A DNA stretch of 64,000 nucleotides from Formosa sediminum (GTDB taxonomy: Bacteria; Bacteroidota; Bacteroidia; Flavobacteriales; Flavobacteriaceae), in assembly GCF_007197735.1 (NCBI RefSeq), contig NZ_CP041637.1, forward strand, positions 3,815,001-3,879,000. The letters run 5' to 3'. The notes beneath the pieces are model-generated. The model ran no database searches, was not told the DNA's origin, and saw only the letters and a program-made list of their open reading frames with translations. Within the stretch, counting starts at the first letter, position 1, and each line of letters opens with the position of its first letter. Shown piece after piece: positions 34,051-42,140 of this stretch. A program made the position numbers and the translations under genes.

Positions 34051-35073
34051 GGATAATGTTGTCATTATAGGATAATGATCTGAATGTACCTCATCATTAA
34101 AGGTTTTAAAGCTGTTAATCGTAAAATTAGCTCCATCAGCAAAAATAAAATCTATCCGTACAGGAAAAAATTTAAAATTAAATGTCTTTCCAAATCCAGT
34201 ACCAGCTTCCTTAAAAGTATCATCTAAATTCCCGCGAATCATTCTATACACATAAGAATAAGCTGTATTATTTAAATCGCCAGTAATAATCATTTTATAT
34301 TTACAGGTCTTTTTATGTTCCAAAAACAACTCTGTTTGATCTTGTTGCATGGCAAAAGATTGACCTATACTCTTTAATAATCGCGCCGAATCTTCTTTTT
34401 TCAATGCTTCTACTTGAGTGTTTATACGCAAAGATTGTAAGTGAATGTTGTATACACGAATTGTATCATTATTTTTAACAACGTCAGCAAAAATAGCATT
34501 GTTAGGTGTGTTTGGAAATTTTATAGATCCTTTATTTACAATTGGATATTGAGAAAAAATAGCCTGACCAAATTGTTTTTTTTCACCCGCTAATTGAATA
34601 TAGCTATACTTATAAAATGAAAAATCTATACTCTTATTATTAGGATGATATTCTTGCAAACTTAAAATATCTGGTTGTTCTGATTTTACAAAATTAGAAA
34701 TATCTTTACCTACATCTGTATTTGGAATCCAATCATAAATATTAAATAATCTCACATTATAACTCATAATAGAGATAGTATTTGCATTTTCCGCTACTGT
34801 AGATCCTCCTATCTTAAACAACGTACCCATATAAAAATAACCAAACACTAAGACTAAAAAAGACAGTAACATTTGCAGTTTTAATTTTAGCAACCAGTAT
34901 AAAACAAATAATACATTTATTATTATTAAAACAGGGACTGTTAGACTTAAAACAGATAAGAGTGTAAAATGCTTAGGTTGAAAAAATGGCAAAATATAAG
35001 ATAATAGCAGTAAAGTAGCCAAAACCGAATTGATGAAAAAAATAAATTTATCAATAACGTTTAATTTACTCAT
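34042..35073 (-). CDS. Endonuclease/exonuclease/phosphatase (EEP) family membrane protein
   Basis: A 343-residue protein. Three hydrophobic segments at about residues 12-90 are followed by an EEP domain: MSYNVRLFN near 100, ILSLQEYH near 133 (metal-binding Glu), VYNIHLQS near 205, ITGDLNNTAYS near 262 and SDHYPIM near the end (catalytic His). The DNase I-like fold cleaves phosphodiester or phosphate bonds. In membrane-anchored bacterial forms the substrate is unknown. It follows the rhomboid gene by two bases and is the last gene of the mutL operon. Confidence 0.88.
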   Translation of the reverse strand: MSKLNVIDKFIFFINSVLATLLLLSYILPFFQPKHFTLLSVLSLTVPVLIIINVLFVLYWLLKLKLQMLLSFLVLVFGYFYMGTLFKIGGSTVAENANTISIMSYNVRLFNIYDWIPNTDVGKDISNFVKSEQPDILSLQEYHPNNKSIDFSFYKYSYIQLAGEKKQFGQAIFSQYPIVNKGSIKFPNTPNNAIFADVVKNNDTIRVYNIHLQSLRINTQVEALKKEDSARLLKSIGQSFAMQQDQTELFLEHKKTCKYKMIITGDLNNTAYSYVYRMIRGNLDDTFKEAGTGFGKTFNFKFFPVRIDFIFADGANFTINSFKTFNDEVHSDHYPIMTTLSLH

Positions 35074-35075
35074 AC

Positions 35076-35954
35076 TTACTTTCCAGCTTTAAATAAAAAT
35101 TCTTTTTCCTCTTTAGTTAAGCTGTCATAACCACTTTTACTAATTTTATCTAAAATAATATCTATACGCTTTTGTTTTGTAAAGGCATCAAACTCTTCTT
35201 TTTTAAAACCTCCCATTTTTTTATTGGTTTGTTTATAAACCGTTTTTAGAGGTGATTTCCCCGACTTAGAGAACCATCCTGTAATGGTGTCTACAAGCAT
35301 TTCAAATCCTTTTCCTATATCTGTACCTTGTTTATATTGCATGGCATATATAAAACCAAGAGCTGCACCTCCAATATGTGCCAAATTTCCACCTGCATTA
35401 ATACTTCCAAGTCCTAAAACATCTAAAGTAACTATAGCTGCACCAACAATCCAGAGTTTAATATTAAACATAAAAAACCTTAAATCCATTTGCGGCATGT
35501 AAGCACACATAAAAATGAGTAACGCTCGTACTGCTGCAGATGCACCAACCAAACGTCCACCAGAATTAAATACATTAGGTAATAAATTATAGCCTAAAAG
35601 AAATACAAGTGCGCCTGCAATTGCGCCTAAAAAATAAATATTTATGGCTAATTTTTTACTGAACATGTTTAAAAACCATTGTCCGATAAAATACAACCAC
35701 AACATATTAAATAACAAATGTATAAAATCGTAGTGTACAAATGCATACGTAATAAAAGACCATGGAGTGACTATGAGCTCTGATAAATGACTTGATAATT
35801 CAAACCATTTTAAACTAATAAAGTAAGGTAAAACCGCCTTTAATGCTTTTAAAATAACTCCAATAACAAAAACAACAACATTTATTGCTATTATTTTTTC
35901 TAATACATTTAAATGTGATAGTTTTTGTTTAATATCTTGATTAAGTGTATTCAT
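35076..35954 (-). CDS. Rhomboid family intramembrane serine protease (second)
   Basis: A 292-residue membrane protein. Rhomboid landmarks are FVHYDFIHLLFNMLWLYFIGQWF near 75-97 (HxxxN), RLVGASAAVRALLIF near 135-149 with the catalytic Ser in GASA instead of the usual GASG, and AHIGGAALGF near 190 with the catalytic His. A soluble C-terminal tail of about 80 residues ends in a short helical region. It probably cleaves membrane proteins. It starts three bases after the first rhomboid gene ends. The GASA variant keeps the serine, so activity remains plausible. Confidence 0.9.
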   Translation of the reverse strand: MNTLNQDIKQKLSHLNVLEKIIAINVVVFVIGVILKALKAVLPYFISLKWFELSSHLSELIVTPWSFITYAFVHYDFIHLLFNMLWLYFIGQWFLNMFSKKLAINIYFLGAIAGALVFLLGYNLLPNVFNSGGRLVGASAAVRALLIFMCAYMPQMDLRFFMFNIKLWIVGAAIVTLDVLGLGSINAGGNLAHIGGAALGFIYAMQYKQGTDIGKGFEMLVDTITGWFSKSGKSPLKTVYKQTNKKMGGFKKEEFDAFTKQKRIDIILDKISKSGYDSLTKEEKEFLFKAGK

Positions 35955-35957
35955 AAA

Positions 35958-36716
35958 TTAATCCCAACGGTTTTTATCGAATTGTGTTTTTTTCCAATAC
36001 CACATAATTAAGAATCCTGTTAATGCACCTCCAACATGAGCTACATAGGCTGTATTACTTGGACTAAAAAACGACTGTCCTGTTATGGCAGAAATTAAAT
36101 CTAAAGCAATAATTCCCGGAATAAAATACTTTGCTTTAATAGGTATTGGTAAAAATATCATCATTAATTTAGATTCTGGATATAACATACCAAAGGCAAC
36201 CAATACGCCCATAATTGCGCCCGAAGCACCAACCATAGTGCCATTAAATACACTTACAAATTTCCCTAACTGATCGCCATCTAGAACTTGAGACCAACGC
36301 GTATCGTACATAGCATAACCTGAACGTAACGTTTCTAACGTTTCTGCAGGATCAAATCCTGCGGCTTCTAAAGCAGACATCCCAGAACTATATTGAAAAA
36401 AGTAATATCCTAACATTAATAATGCGGCACCAAGCCCAGAAGACAAATAGAAAAACAAGAATTTTTTACTACCAAATCGTTGTTCTACAGGCGTTCCAAA
36501 CATCCAAAGAGCTAACATATTAAAAGCAATATGCATAAAACCACCATGCATAAACATATGTGTAAATATTTGCCAAGGTTGGAAAGCTTCATTTTTAGGA
36601 AAATGTAATGCAAACCAATCGTAAAATAATGTACCTCCACCTACTATCATGGTTCCGATAAACATGATCACATTTATTATAATAAGGTGTTTTACTGTTT
36701 CGGAAATTCTATTCAT
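35958..36716 (-). CDS. Rhomboid family intramembrane serine protease (first)
   Basis: A 252-residue membrane protein with six or so hydrophobic segments. Landmarks are FTHMFMHGGFMHIAFNMLALWMFG near 47-70 (the HxxxN loop), MVGASGAIMGVLVAFG near 162-177 with the catalytic serine in GASG, and AYVAHVGGALTGF near 225 with the catalytic His. An inserted segment (EAAGFDPAETLETLRSGYAM, about residues 117-136) extends a loop. It lies 20 bases after mutL, in an operon order shared by many Flavobacteriaceae. Substrates are unknown. Confidence 0.92.
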   Translation of the reverse strand: MNRISETVKHLIIINVIMFIGTMIVGGGTLFYDWFALHFPKNEAFQPWQIFTHMFMHGGFMHIAFNMLALWMFGTPVEQRFGSKKFLFFYLSSGLGAALLMLGYYFFQYSSGMSALEAAGFDPAETLETLRSGYAMYDTRWSQVLDGDQLGKFVSVFNGTMVGASGAIMGVLVAFGMLYPESKLMMIFLPIPIKAKYFIPGIIALDLISAITGQSFFSPSNTAYVAHVGGALTGFLIMWYWKKTQFDKNRWD

Positions 36717-36736
36717 AGCACTTTTTTTTCGTTAAT

Positions 36737-38605
36737 TTACATAAATTTTTTATCCAACTCATCTACCGTCATGGTAATAAATGTTGGCCTATTAACAGGA
36801 GACACACTGGGGTCTTTACAAGCGAATAAGCTATTTACCAAATGCTCTTGCTCTGTTTGTGATAAAGATTGTCCAGATTTTATTGCTAGACTTTTTGCTA
36901 AGGATTTAGCTAATAAATCTGCAGCACTAAAATTTGCATCGGGAACCTCTTGTTCTACATCACTAATTAATTGTTCTAATATAATACTTACTTCGCTTTC
37001 TGGAACATTAATTGGCAACCCAATAATTTCTACAGACTGATTTTCAATACTTTGAAACACAAATCCAACATGTTCTAAATCACTCTTTAAATTTAAAATA
37101 ATATCTTGTTCTTGCTTTGAAAGTTGAATATTTAATGGAAATAATAACTGTTGGCTTACCGTATTTTTTCCAGTAATATATTCTAAAAACTCTTCGTAAA
37201 GCACACGTTGATGAGCCCGATGTTGATCGATAACCAACATTCCGGATTTAATTGCACTTAAAACATATTTATTTTGAAGTTGATACGAATCTTGTTTTGT
37301 TGAAATTTGCGAATCATCAAATAAAGAAGCTGTGCTTTCTACACTTTCAAATTGAATTTCACTAAAGTCTGTTGTAGTTTTAGTGCCCTTTGATTCCATA
37401 CCTACATATAAACTTTCCCAACTTGCAGTTGGTGTCTCTTTTCGTGTGGTAAAAGCAGGTGAAGATGAAGCTCTAGATGGTGTTTGGGGTTTTTCAATAT
37501 CAAACGGATTAAACGACCTATCCACCTCAATAGTTGGTGTTTGTGCAGTTTTATTAGAATAATCGTATGGCGTATCTAAATTAGCATCCCGATCAAAATC
37601 TAAAACTGGAGCTATATTAAACTGACCTAAGCTATGTTTAACAGAAGCTCTTAAAATGGCATACAAGGTATGTTCATCGTCAAATTTTATTTCTGTTTTT
37701 GTAGGATGAATATTAATATCTATTGTTTGCGGATTAACTTCTAAATTTAAGAAATAACTCGCATGTGTTCCCTCTTTTATTAAGCCTTCAAAAGCTGCTG
37801 TAATGGCATGGTTTAAATAAGCACTTTTTATAAATCTGTGGTTAACAAAGAAAAATTGTTCGCCCCTAGACTTCTTTGCATATTCAGGTTTACCAACAAA
37901 TCCTGAAATTTTAAGCACATCTGTATCTTCATTTACAGGCACCAATTTTTCATTGGTTTTGGGACCAAAAATATTAACAATGCGTTGTCTGTAATTACTT
38001 TCAGGTAAATTAAAAACTTCAGATCCATTATGATACATTACAAAACTAATGCTGGGATGAGCTAAAGCTACACGCTGAAATTCGTCGATAATATGCCTAG
38101 TCTCGACAGTATTAGATTTTAAAAAATTACGACGTGCTGGAATATTAAAAAACAAGTGTTTTACAGCTATAGATGTTCCTGTGGGAGTAACAACTACATC
38201 CTGATTAACAACTTCGCTCCCTTCTATAGTAAGCGTTGTTCCTACCTCATCTTGGGCTTGTTTAGTTTTTAATTCTACATGTGCAATTGCAGCAATACTA
38301 GCCAATGCTTCTCCTCGAAACCCTTTGGTATTGAGCTGAAATAAATCTTCGGCAGACCTAATTTTAGATGTGGCATGGCGTTCAAAACTTAAACGTGCAT
38401 CTGTAACACTCATTCCTACACCATCATCTATAACTTGAACTAAGGTTTTTCCTGCGTCTTTAACTAATAACTTTATATGTTGAGCATTAGCATCTATAGC
38501 ATTTTCTAAAAGTTCTTTAACTACAGAAGCTGGGCGTTGAACTACCTCTCCTGCTGCTATTTGATTTGCAACATGGTCTGGTAAAAGTTGAATAATATCT
38601 GCCAT
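36737..38605 (-). CDS. mutL: DNA mismatch repair protein MutL
   Basis: A 622-residue protein. The GHKL ATPase part is at the N-terminus: VANQIAAGEVVQRPASVVKELLENAIDA at about 10-37, VIDDGVGM near 58, RHATSKI near 76 and TKGFRGEALASI near 93. A transducer domain and an unstructured linker (about 345-440, rich in Thr/Ser/Pro) follow, then a C-terminal dimerisation domain with DQHRAHQRVLYEEFL near 470, the region where endonuclease MutL proteins place their metal motif. It couples MutS recognition to repair. The start shares one base with the stop of the small upstream gene (TAATG). Confidence 0.95.
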   Translation of the reverse strand: MADIIQLLPDHVANQIAAGEVVQRPASVVKELLENAIDANAQHIKLLVKDAGKTLVQVIDDGVGMSVTDARLSFERHATSKIRSAEDLFQLNTKGFRGEALASIAAIAHVELKTKQAQDEVGTTLTIEGSEVVNQDVVVTPTGTSIAVKHLFFNIPARRNFLKSNTVETRHIIDEFQRVALAHPSISFVMYHNGSEVFNLPESNYRQRIVNIFGPKTNEKLVPVNEDTDVLKISGFVGKPEYAKKSRGEQFFFVNHRFIKSAYLNHAITAAFEGLIKEGTHASYFLNLEVNPQTIDINIHPTKTEIKFDDEHTLYAILRASVKHSLGQFNIAPVLDFDRDANLDTPYDYSNKTAQTPTIEVDRSFNPFDIEKPQTPSRASSSPAFTTRKETPTASWESLYVGMESKGTKTTTDFSEIQFESVESTASLFDDSQISTKQDSYQLQNKYVLSAIKSGMLVIDQHRAHQRVLYEEFLEYITGKNTVSQQLLFPLNIQLSKQEQDIILNLKSDLEHVGFVFQSIENQSVEIIGLPINVPESEVSIILEQLISDVEQEVPDANFSAADLLAKSLAKSLAIKSGQSLSQTEQEHLVNSLFACKDPSVSPVNRPTFITMTVDELDKKFM

Positions 38606-38895
38606 TATGAATTTGGAAGGAATATGGATAAATCAAAATCTATAATAAATAGAAAAATTAGAATTAGTATGGCAACAATAATTTTAATCCGACGATTTGC
38701 TGCTCGATCTGGAGATTCTTTTAATTCGCCAAAAGCATTTTTAAATTTCGTTTTTATTCCACCTGTTGGTCCAACAGTTTTTCTATAATCGTCAAACTTA
38801 TGTTTTATCTCAAACGGACTCCCATCTCCTTCACTTTTAAAATGACGAGGTGTATACGTAAATTTTTTATTTTGTCTGGTTTTAAATATCCCCAT
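38605..38895 (-). CDS. Small single-pass membrane protein upstream of mutL
   Basis: A 96-residue protein with a basic cytoplasmic N-terminus (MGIFKTRQNKKFTYTPRHFK), a polar middle and one membrane segment near residues 70-90 (IKIIVAILILIFLFIIDF). Homologues in Flavobacteriaceae are often labelled riboflavin synthase beta subunit, but nothing in this sequence resembles RibH, and that label is very likely carried over from a neighbouring gene. The N-terminus is shared with the next protein upstream. Function unknown. It is tightly coupled to mutL. Confidence 0.75.
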   Translation of the reverse strand: MGIFKTRQNKKFTYTPRHFKSEGDGSPFEIKHKFDDYRKTVGPTGGIKTKFKNAFGELKESPDRAANRRIKIIVAILILIFLFIIDFDLSIFLPNS

Positions 38896-38903
38896 AATAC
38901 TTA

Positions 38904-39122
38904 CTACAATTCATAATTACTTAATACATACCATAAAATAATCACCAAAATAAAGATCACTAACCATCCCGTTAAACGCATGCCGTGTTTTCCTTGATGC
39001 TTTCTCGTTTGTTTAAGGGCTTCCCATTGAGACGAAATTTCGTCTGAAGCTGTTTTGTTTTCTTGCTGAAACTTAGGCCTATAATTAAACGATTTATTTT
39101 TACGTTGATTAAATAAATTCAC
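38904..39122 (-). CDS. Small single-pass membrane protein, paralog-like
   Basis: A 72-residue protein beginning MNLFNQRKNKSFNYRPKFQQ, which matches the pattern FxxRxNKxFxYxP of the neighbour at 38605-38895. One membrane segment lies near residues 50-67 (LVIFILVIILWYVLSNYEL). It is the first gene of the mutL operon and ends eight bases before its partner. A shared N-terminal motif with a different middle suggests two related membrane anchors. Function unknown. Confidence 0.7.
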   Translation of the reverse strand: MNLFNQRKNKSFNYRPKFQQENKTASDEISSQWEALKQTRKHQGKHGMRLTGWLVIFILVIILWYVLSNYEL

Positions 39123-39319
39123 TATTTAAACTAGTCTTTGTTAAACACCAAAGGTACTCAAAATTGAGAACAATGTCGAATCAGGTTTCTAAAAAAATGT
39201 TAACAAAAGCAATCAAAACACATAGAATTCATCATTTTACAACGAAGGTTTATAGCTTTAAATATCAATTCTCTAAAATATTTAATAAAAATCTATTGTA
39301 TTTCGTAAATATAAAAGTC

Positions 39320-39349
39320 AAAAAAGCGTCCTCGTTAGGACGCTTTTTT
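39320..39349 (-). terminator. Intrinsic terminator after thioredoxin gene
   Basis: A perfect 12-bp stem AAAAAGCGTCCT / AGGACGCTTTTT (39321-39332 with 39337-39348) with a four-base loop. It has T-tracts on both strands but lies 35 bases after the stop of the minus-strand thioredoxin gene. Confidence 0.88.
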
Positions 39350-39383
39350 GCTAAAAATCTTTTCTAAATAATTGAACCGCGGA

Positions 39384-39677
39384 CTAACTATTTTTTATAA
39401 TGTTAATTAAATCTGACTGTTGCACCACACCAGATTGCCTCCAAACTTGAGTACCTGATTTATATAAAATTAATGTGGGTACCCCTCTTACATTTAGCTT
39501 AGATGCTAATTCTTGGTTTTTATCTACATCTATTTTTAATATAGAAACCGTTTCACCTAAACTATCTTTTACAGCTTTTAAAATAGGAGCCATAGTTTTA
39601 CATGGGCCACACCATTCTGCAAAAAAATCGACTAAAACAGGCTTATCTTGTTTAATTAATTCTGAAAACCGACTCAT
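39384..39677 (-). CDS. Thioredoxin family protein
   Basis: A 97-residue cytoplasmic thioredoxin with no signal peptide. The active site is EWCGPCKTMAP near residues 21-31, and the cis-Pro loop is VRGVPTLILYKSG near 68-80. The length is slightly short of the standard ~105. It lies after a metallo-beta-lactamase/rhodanese gene and a TauE exporter on the same strand, so it may reduce persulfide intermediates of that module. A 9-bp inverted repeat at 39701-39730 lies just upstream and may separate its transcription from the upstream gene. Confidence 0.9.
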   Translation of the reverse strand: MSRFSELIKQDKPVLVDFFAEWCGPCKTMAPILKAVKDSLGETVSILKIDVDKNQELASKLNVRGVPTLILYKSGTQVWRQSGVVQQSDLINIIKNS

Positions 39678-39700
39678 ATTTATTTAATTTAAAAATTAAG

Positions 39701-39730
39701 TACTGTATAAATACTATAACCTATACAGTA
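39701..39730 (-). promoter_or_regulatory. Inverted repeat upstream of thioredoxin gene
   Basis: TACTGTATA (39701-39709) and TATACAGTA (39722-39730) form a perfect 9-bp inverted repeat with a 12-base spacer, 24 bases before the thioredoxin start and 30 bases after the MBL-rhodanese stop. It could be an operator or an RNA hairpin between the two genes; the U-tract on the minus strand is weak. Confidence 0.4.
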
Positions 39731-39759
39731 ATATTGTTAATATTGAGGCGTATTTTAAT

Positions 39760-41175
39760 TTACTTATTTTTTAAAGTAGAAGGACAAACAAAATTTGTTA
39801 AAGGAATGCCTGCTTCGCGAATAGCTTTCATGCCCCCTGCAACATCTATTAAATTATGATAACCACGACTTTTTAAAATAGATGCTGCGATTACAGATCT
39901 ATAACCTCCTGCGCAATGCACATAAAAAGGAGTGTCTTTTGGTATTTCTGACAAATAATCATTTATAAATTCTAAAGATGCATTTTTTGCATTTTCAATG
40001 TGTTCAGAAGTATATTCAGCATCCTTTCTCACATCAAACACCTCTACATTTTCTGTTTCTAACCGTGTTTTAAACACCTCTGCACTTATAGACGAAATTG
40101 TATCGAATTCCTTACCTGCAGATTTCCAAGCTTCAAATCCACCTGCTAAATATCCTAACGTGTTATCAAAACCAACACGCGACAGACGTATTACAGCCTC
40201 CTCTTCCATTCCTGGATCTGTAATTAATAAGATCGGTTGTTTTACATCTTTGATTAAAGCACCAACCCATGGCGCAAATCCACCTTGTAATCCAATAAAA
40301 ATAGAGCGAGGTATGTGGCCTTTTATAAAATCATTTTGATGACGCACATCTAAAACCAAAGCTTCAACAGCATTTGCAATGGTTTCAAATTCTTCTGGAT
40401 TTAAAGCTTTAGTGCCTTTTTCTATGATTGTATCAATATTATCATAGCCTTCTTTATTCATCTTTACATTTAAAGGGAAATATTGTGGTGGTGGTGTTAA
40501 ACCATCTGTAACTTCTTTAACAAATTCAGCTTTAGTCATGTCTTGACGCAAAGCATAGTTCATTTTTTTCTGATTCCCGAGTGTATCTACGGTTTCTTTC
40601 ATCATATTTTTACCACAAGCTGAACCAGCACCATGCCCAGGATAGACTATAACATCATCTGCTAAAGGCATGATTTTAGTTCGTAAACTATCGTATAAGA
40701 ATCCAGCTAAATCATCTTGTGTAATATCACTTTTCTGAGCCAAATCTGGTCGGCCTACATCACCTAAAAATAAAGTATCTCCGCTAAATATTGCATAATC
40801 TTTACCAGATTCATTTTTCAATAAAAAGGTGGTACTTTCCATAGTATGACCTGGTGTGTGCAATACTTTTATAATGACATCACCTAATTTAAATTCCTGT
40901 CCATCGGTAGCTATAATAGCTTTAAAAGAAGGATTTGCTGTGGGTCCATATATTATTGGAGCACCAGTTCGTTCGGATAAAGTTACGTGACCGCTAACAA
41001 AATCGGCATGAAAATGTGTTTCAAAAATATATTTAATTTTTGCTCCCTCCTTTTCTGCTCTATTAACATAGGGTTCTATTTCTCGTAACGGATCTATAAT
41101 TGCTACTTCACCATTACTTTCTATATAATAAGCGCCTTGCGCTAAACAACCTGTATATATCTGATCTACTTTCAT
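39760..41175 (-). CDS. MBL-fold persulfide dioxygenase-like protein with two rhodanese domains
   Basis: A 471-residue cytoplasmic protein. Residues 1-250 are an ETHE1-like metallo-beta-lactamase domain: FETHFHADFVSGH near 50-62, HTPGHTMES near 110, FSGDTLFLGDVGRPDLAQ near 130 and VYPGHGAGSACG near 178. Two rhodanese domains follow. In the first the loop at about 315 reads LLITDPGMEEE and has no active-site Cys. The second, YVHCAGGYRS near 435, has it. ETHE1-type enzymes oxidise glutathione or other low-molecular-weight persulfide to sulfite; the rhodanese part handles the sulfane sulfur. It has its own Crp/Fnr-type operator and promoter. Confidence 0.9.
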   Translation of the reverse strand: MKVDQIYTGCLAQGAYYIESNGEVAIIDPLREIEPYVNRAEKEGAKIKYIFETHFHADFVSGHVTLSERTGAPIIYGPTANPSFKAIIATDGQEFKLGDVIIKVLHTPGHTMESTTFLLKNESGKDYAIFSGDTLFLGDVGRPDLAQKSDITQDDLAGFLYDSLRTKIMPLADDVIVYPGHGAGSACGKNMMKETVDTLGNQKKMNYALRQDMTKAEFVKEVTDGLTPPPQYFPLNVKMNKEGYDNIDTIIEKGTKALNPEEFETIANAVEALVLDVRHQNDFIKGHIPRSIFIGLQGGFAPWVGALIKDVKQPILLITDPGMEEEAVIRLSRVGFDNTLGYLAGGFEAWKSAGKEFDTISSISAEVFKTRLETENVEVFDVRKDAEYTSEHIENAKNASLEFINDYLSEIPKDTPFYVHCAGGYRSVIAASILKSRGYHNLIDVAGGMKAIREAGIPLTNFVCPSTLKNK

Positions 41176-41191
41176 AATCTATTTCTTTATG

Positions 41192-41199
41192 TAAAATTA
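41192..41199 (-). promoter_or_regulatory. -7 element of the MBL-rhodanese gene
   Basis: On the minus strand TAATTTTA, one base from TAnnTTTG, 21 bases from the operator at 41221-41236 and about 16 bases before the start codon. Confidence 0.5.
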
Positions 41200-41220
41200 C
41201 AACTGATTTTAATTTCACTG

Positions 41221-41236
41221 CGTAACACCTGTTACA
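41221..41236 (-). promoter_or_regulatory. Crp/Fnr-type operator of the MBL-rhodanese gene
   Basis: CGTAAC-ACCT-GTTACA matches the operator upstream of the TauE gene (GTAAC-N4-GTTAC). Its centre lies about 42 bases before the inferred transcription start, a class II activator position. It overlaps the stop codon of the TauE gene at 41232-41234. Confidence 0.6.
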
Positions 41237-42032
41237 TTACGACTTCTTTAATTATTATATAAATTCCCATTACTAAGACAAACCAACCAAACCCTTTTTT
41301 TAACTTTTTACCTGGTATGTAATTAGATATATAACTTCCTAAAAAAATACCAACCACTGCTATTGCTGTAAAAGTTAATAAAAATATCCAATCGATTTCA
41401 ATATTTCCGATATCACCAATAAAACCAATTAATGAATTAATTGCAATAATAAACAAGGATGTACCTACAGCCTTTTTCATAGATAAGTTTCCTAGAATTA
41501 TTAATGCCGGTATAATTATAAATCCGCCTCCAGCACCAACAATTCCTGTAAAAAAACCTATAACAATAGCTTGATTAAAAATTAAAAGATTACTTAATTT
41601 TCTATATCCTTTTACCTTTTCATGATTTGCTTTAGGTTTTAGCATGGTTACAGAGGCTGTCACCATCATAATTGCAAACATTACCATTATGAAGATATCT
41701 TTAGTAACTAGAAAACCACCAATATTAAACATGGCTTTTGGAATTGCTGGAATAATAAATTTACGCGTAAGGTATACCATAGTAAACGCTGGAATTGCAA
41801 ATACAGCAGCAATTTTCAAATCCACTAATCCCTTTTGAAAATTTTTAAAAGCCCCAAAACTAGATGACACCCCTACAATAAACAAAGAGTATGCAGTAGC
41901 AGTTACGGGATTAAACATAAGCAGATAAACAAGAATAGGCACAGTTAAAATAGAGCCTCCACCTCCTGTAAGTCCTAAAACTAACCCAACAATAAGCGCG
42001 CCTACATAACCAAAAACATGTAAAATATCCAT
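41232..42032 (-). CDS. TauE/SafE-family sulfite exporter-like membrane protein
   Basis: A 266-residue membrane protein with about eight hydrophobic segments and the two half-repeats of the family: GLVLGLTGGGGSILTVPILVYLL near residues 17-39 and GFFTGIVGAGGGFIIIPALIIL near 160-181. The family exports sulfite, sulfoacetate or similar anions. Here it is flanked by a persulfide dioxygenase-like gene whose product would be sulfite, so sulfite export is a reasonable inference. It has a TACATTTG promoter element and a palindromic operator upstream. Confidence 0.9.
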   Translation of the reverse strand: MDILHVFGYVGALIVGLVLGLTGGGGSILTVPILVYLLMFNPVTATAYSLFIVGVSSSFGAFKNFQKGLVDLKIAAVFAIPAFTMVYLTRKFIIPAIPKAMFNIGGFLVTKDIFIMVMFAIMMVTASVTMLKPKANHEKVKGYRKLSNLLIFNQAIVIGFFTGIVGAGGGFIIIPALIILGNLSMKKAVGTSLFIIAINSLIGFIGDIGNIEIDWIFLLTFTAIAVVGIFLGSYISNYIPGKKLKKGFGWFVLVMGIYIIIKEVVM

Positions 42033-42046
42033 ATGTGAAATTTATA

Positions 42047-42054
42047 CAAATGTA
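42047..42054 (-). promoter_or_regulatory. -7 element of the TauE gene
   Basis: On the minus strand TACATTTG, an exact TAnnTTTG match, 21 bases from the operator at 42076-42091 and 15 bases before the start codon. Confidence 0.6.
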
Positions 42055-42075
42055 CTGTTAAGCTAAAATTCACTA

Positions 42076-42091
42076 TGTAACCTTTGTTACA
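42076..42091 (-). promoter_or_regulatory. Crp/Fnr-type operator of the TauE gene
   Basis: TGTAAC-CTTT-GTTACA is a perfect inverted repeat with a four-base spacer, the layout of FNR/FixK-like sites. The gap to the -7 element is 21 bases, the same as at 41221-41236. Confidence 0.65.
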
Positions 42092-42140
42092 CAGCAAACT
42101 TAAAGCGTTTGCTAACTATTAAAAGCTAAGTAAACTAAAT

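Noticed and set aside
39164-39367. A 67-codon plus-strand frame between the mutL operon and the thioredoxin gene
   Set aside because: Its 3' end runs through the terminator hairpin and its composition is that of non-coding AT-rich DNA.
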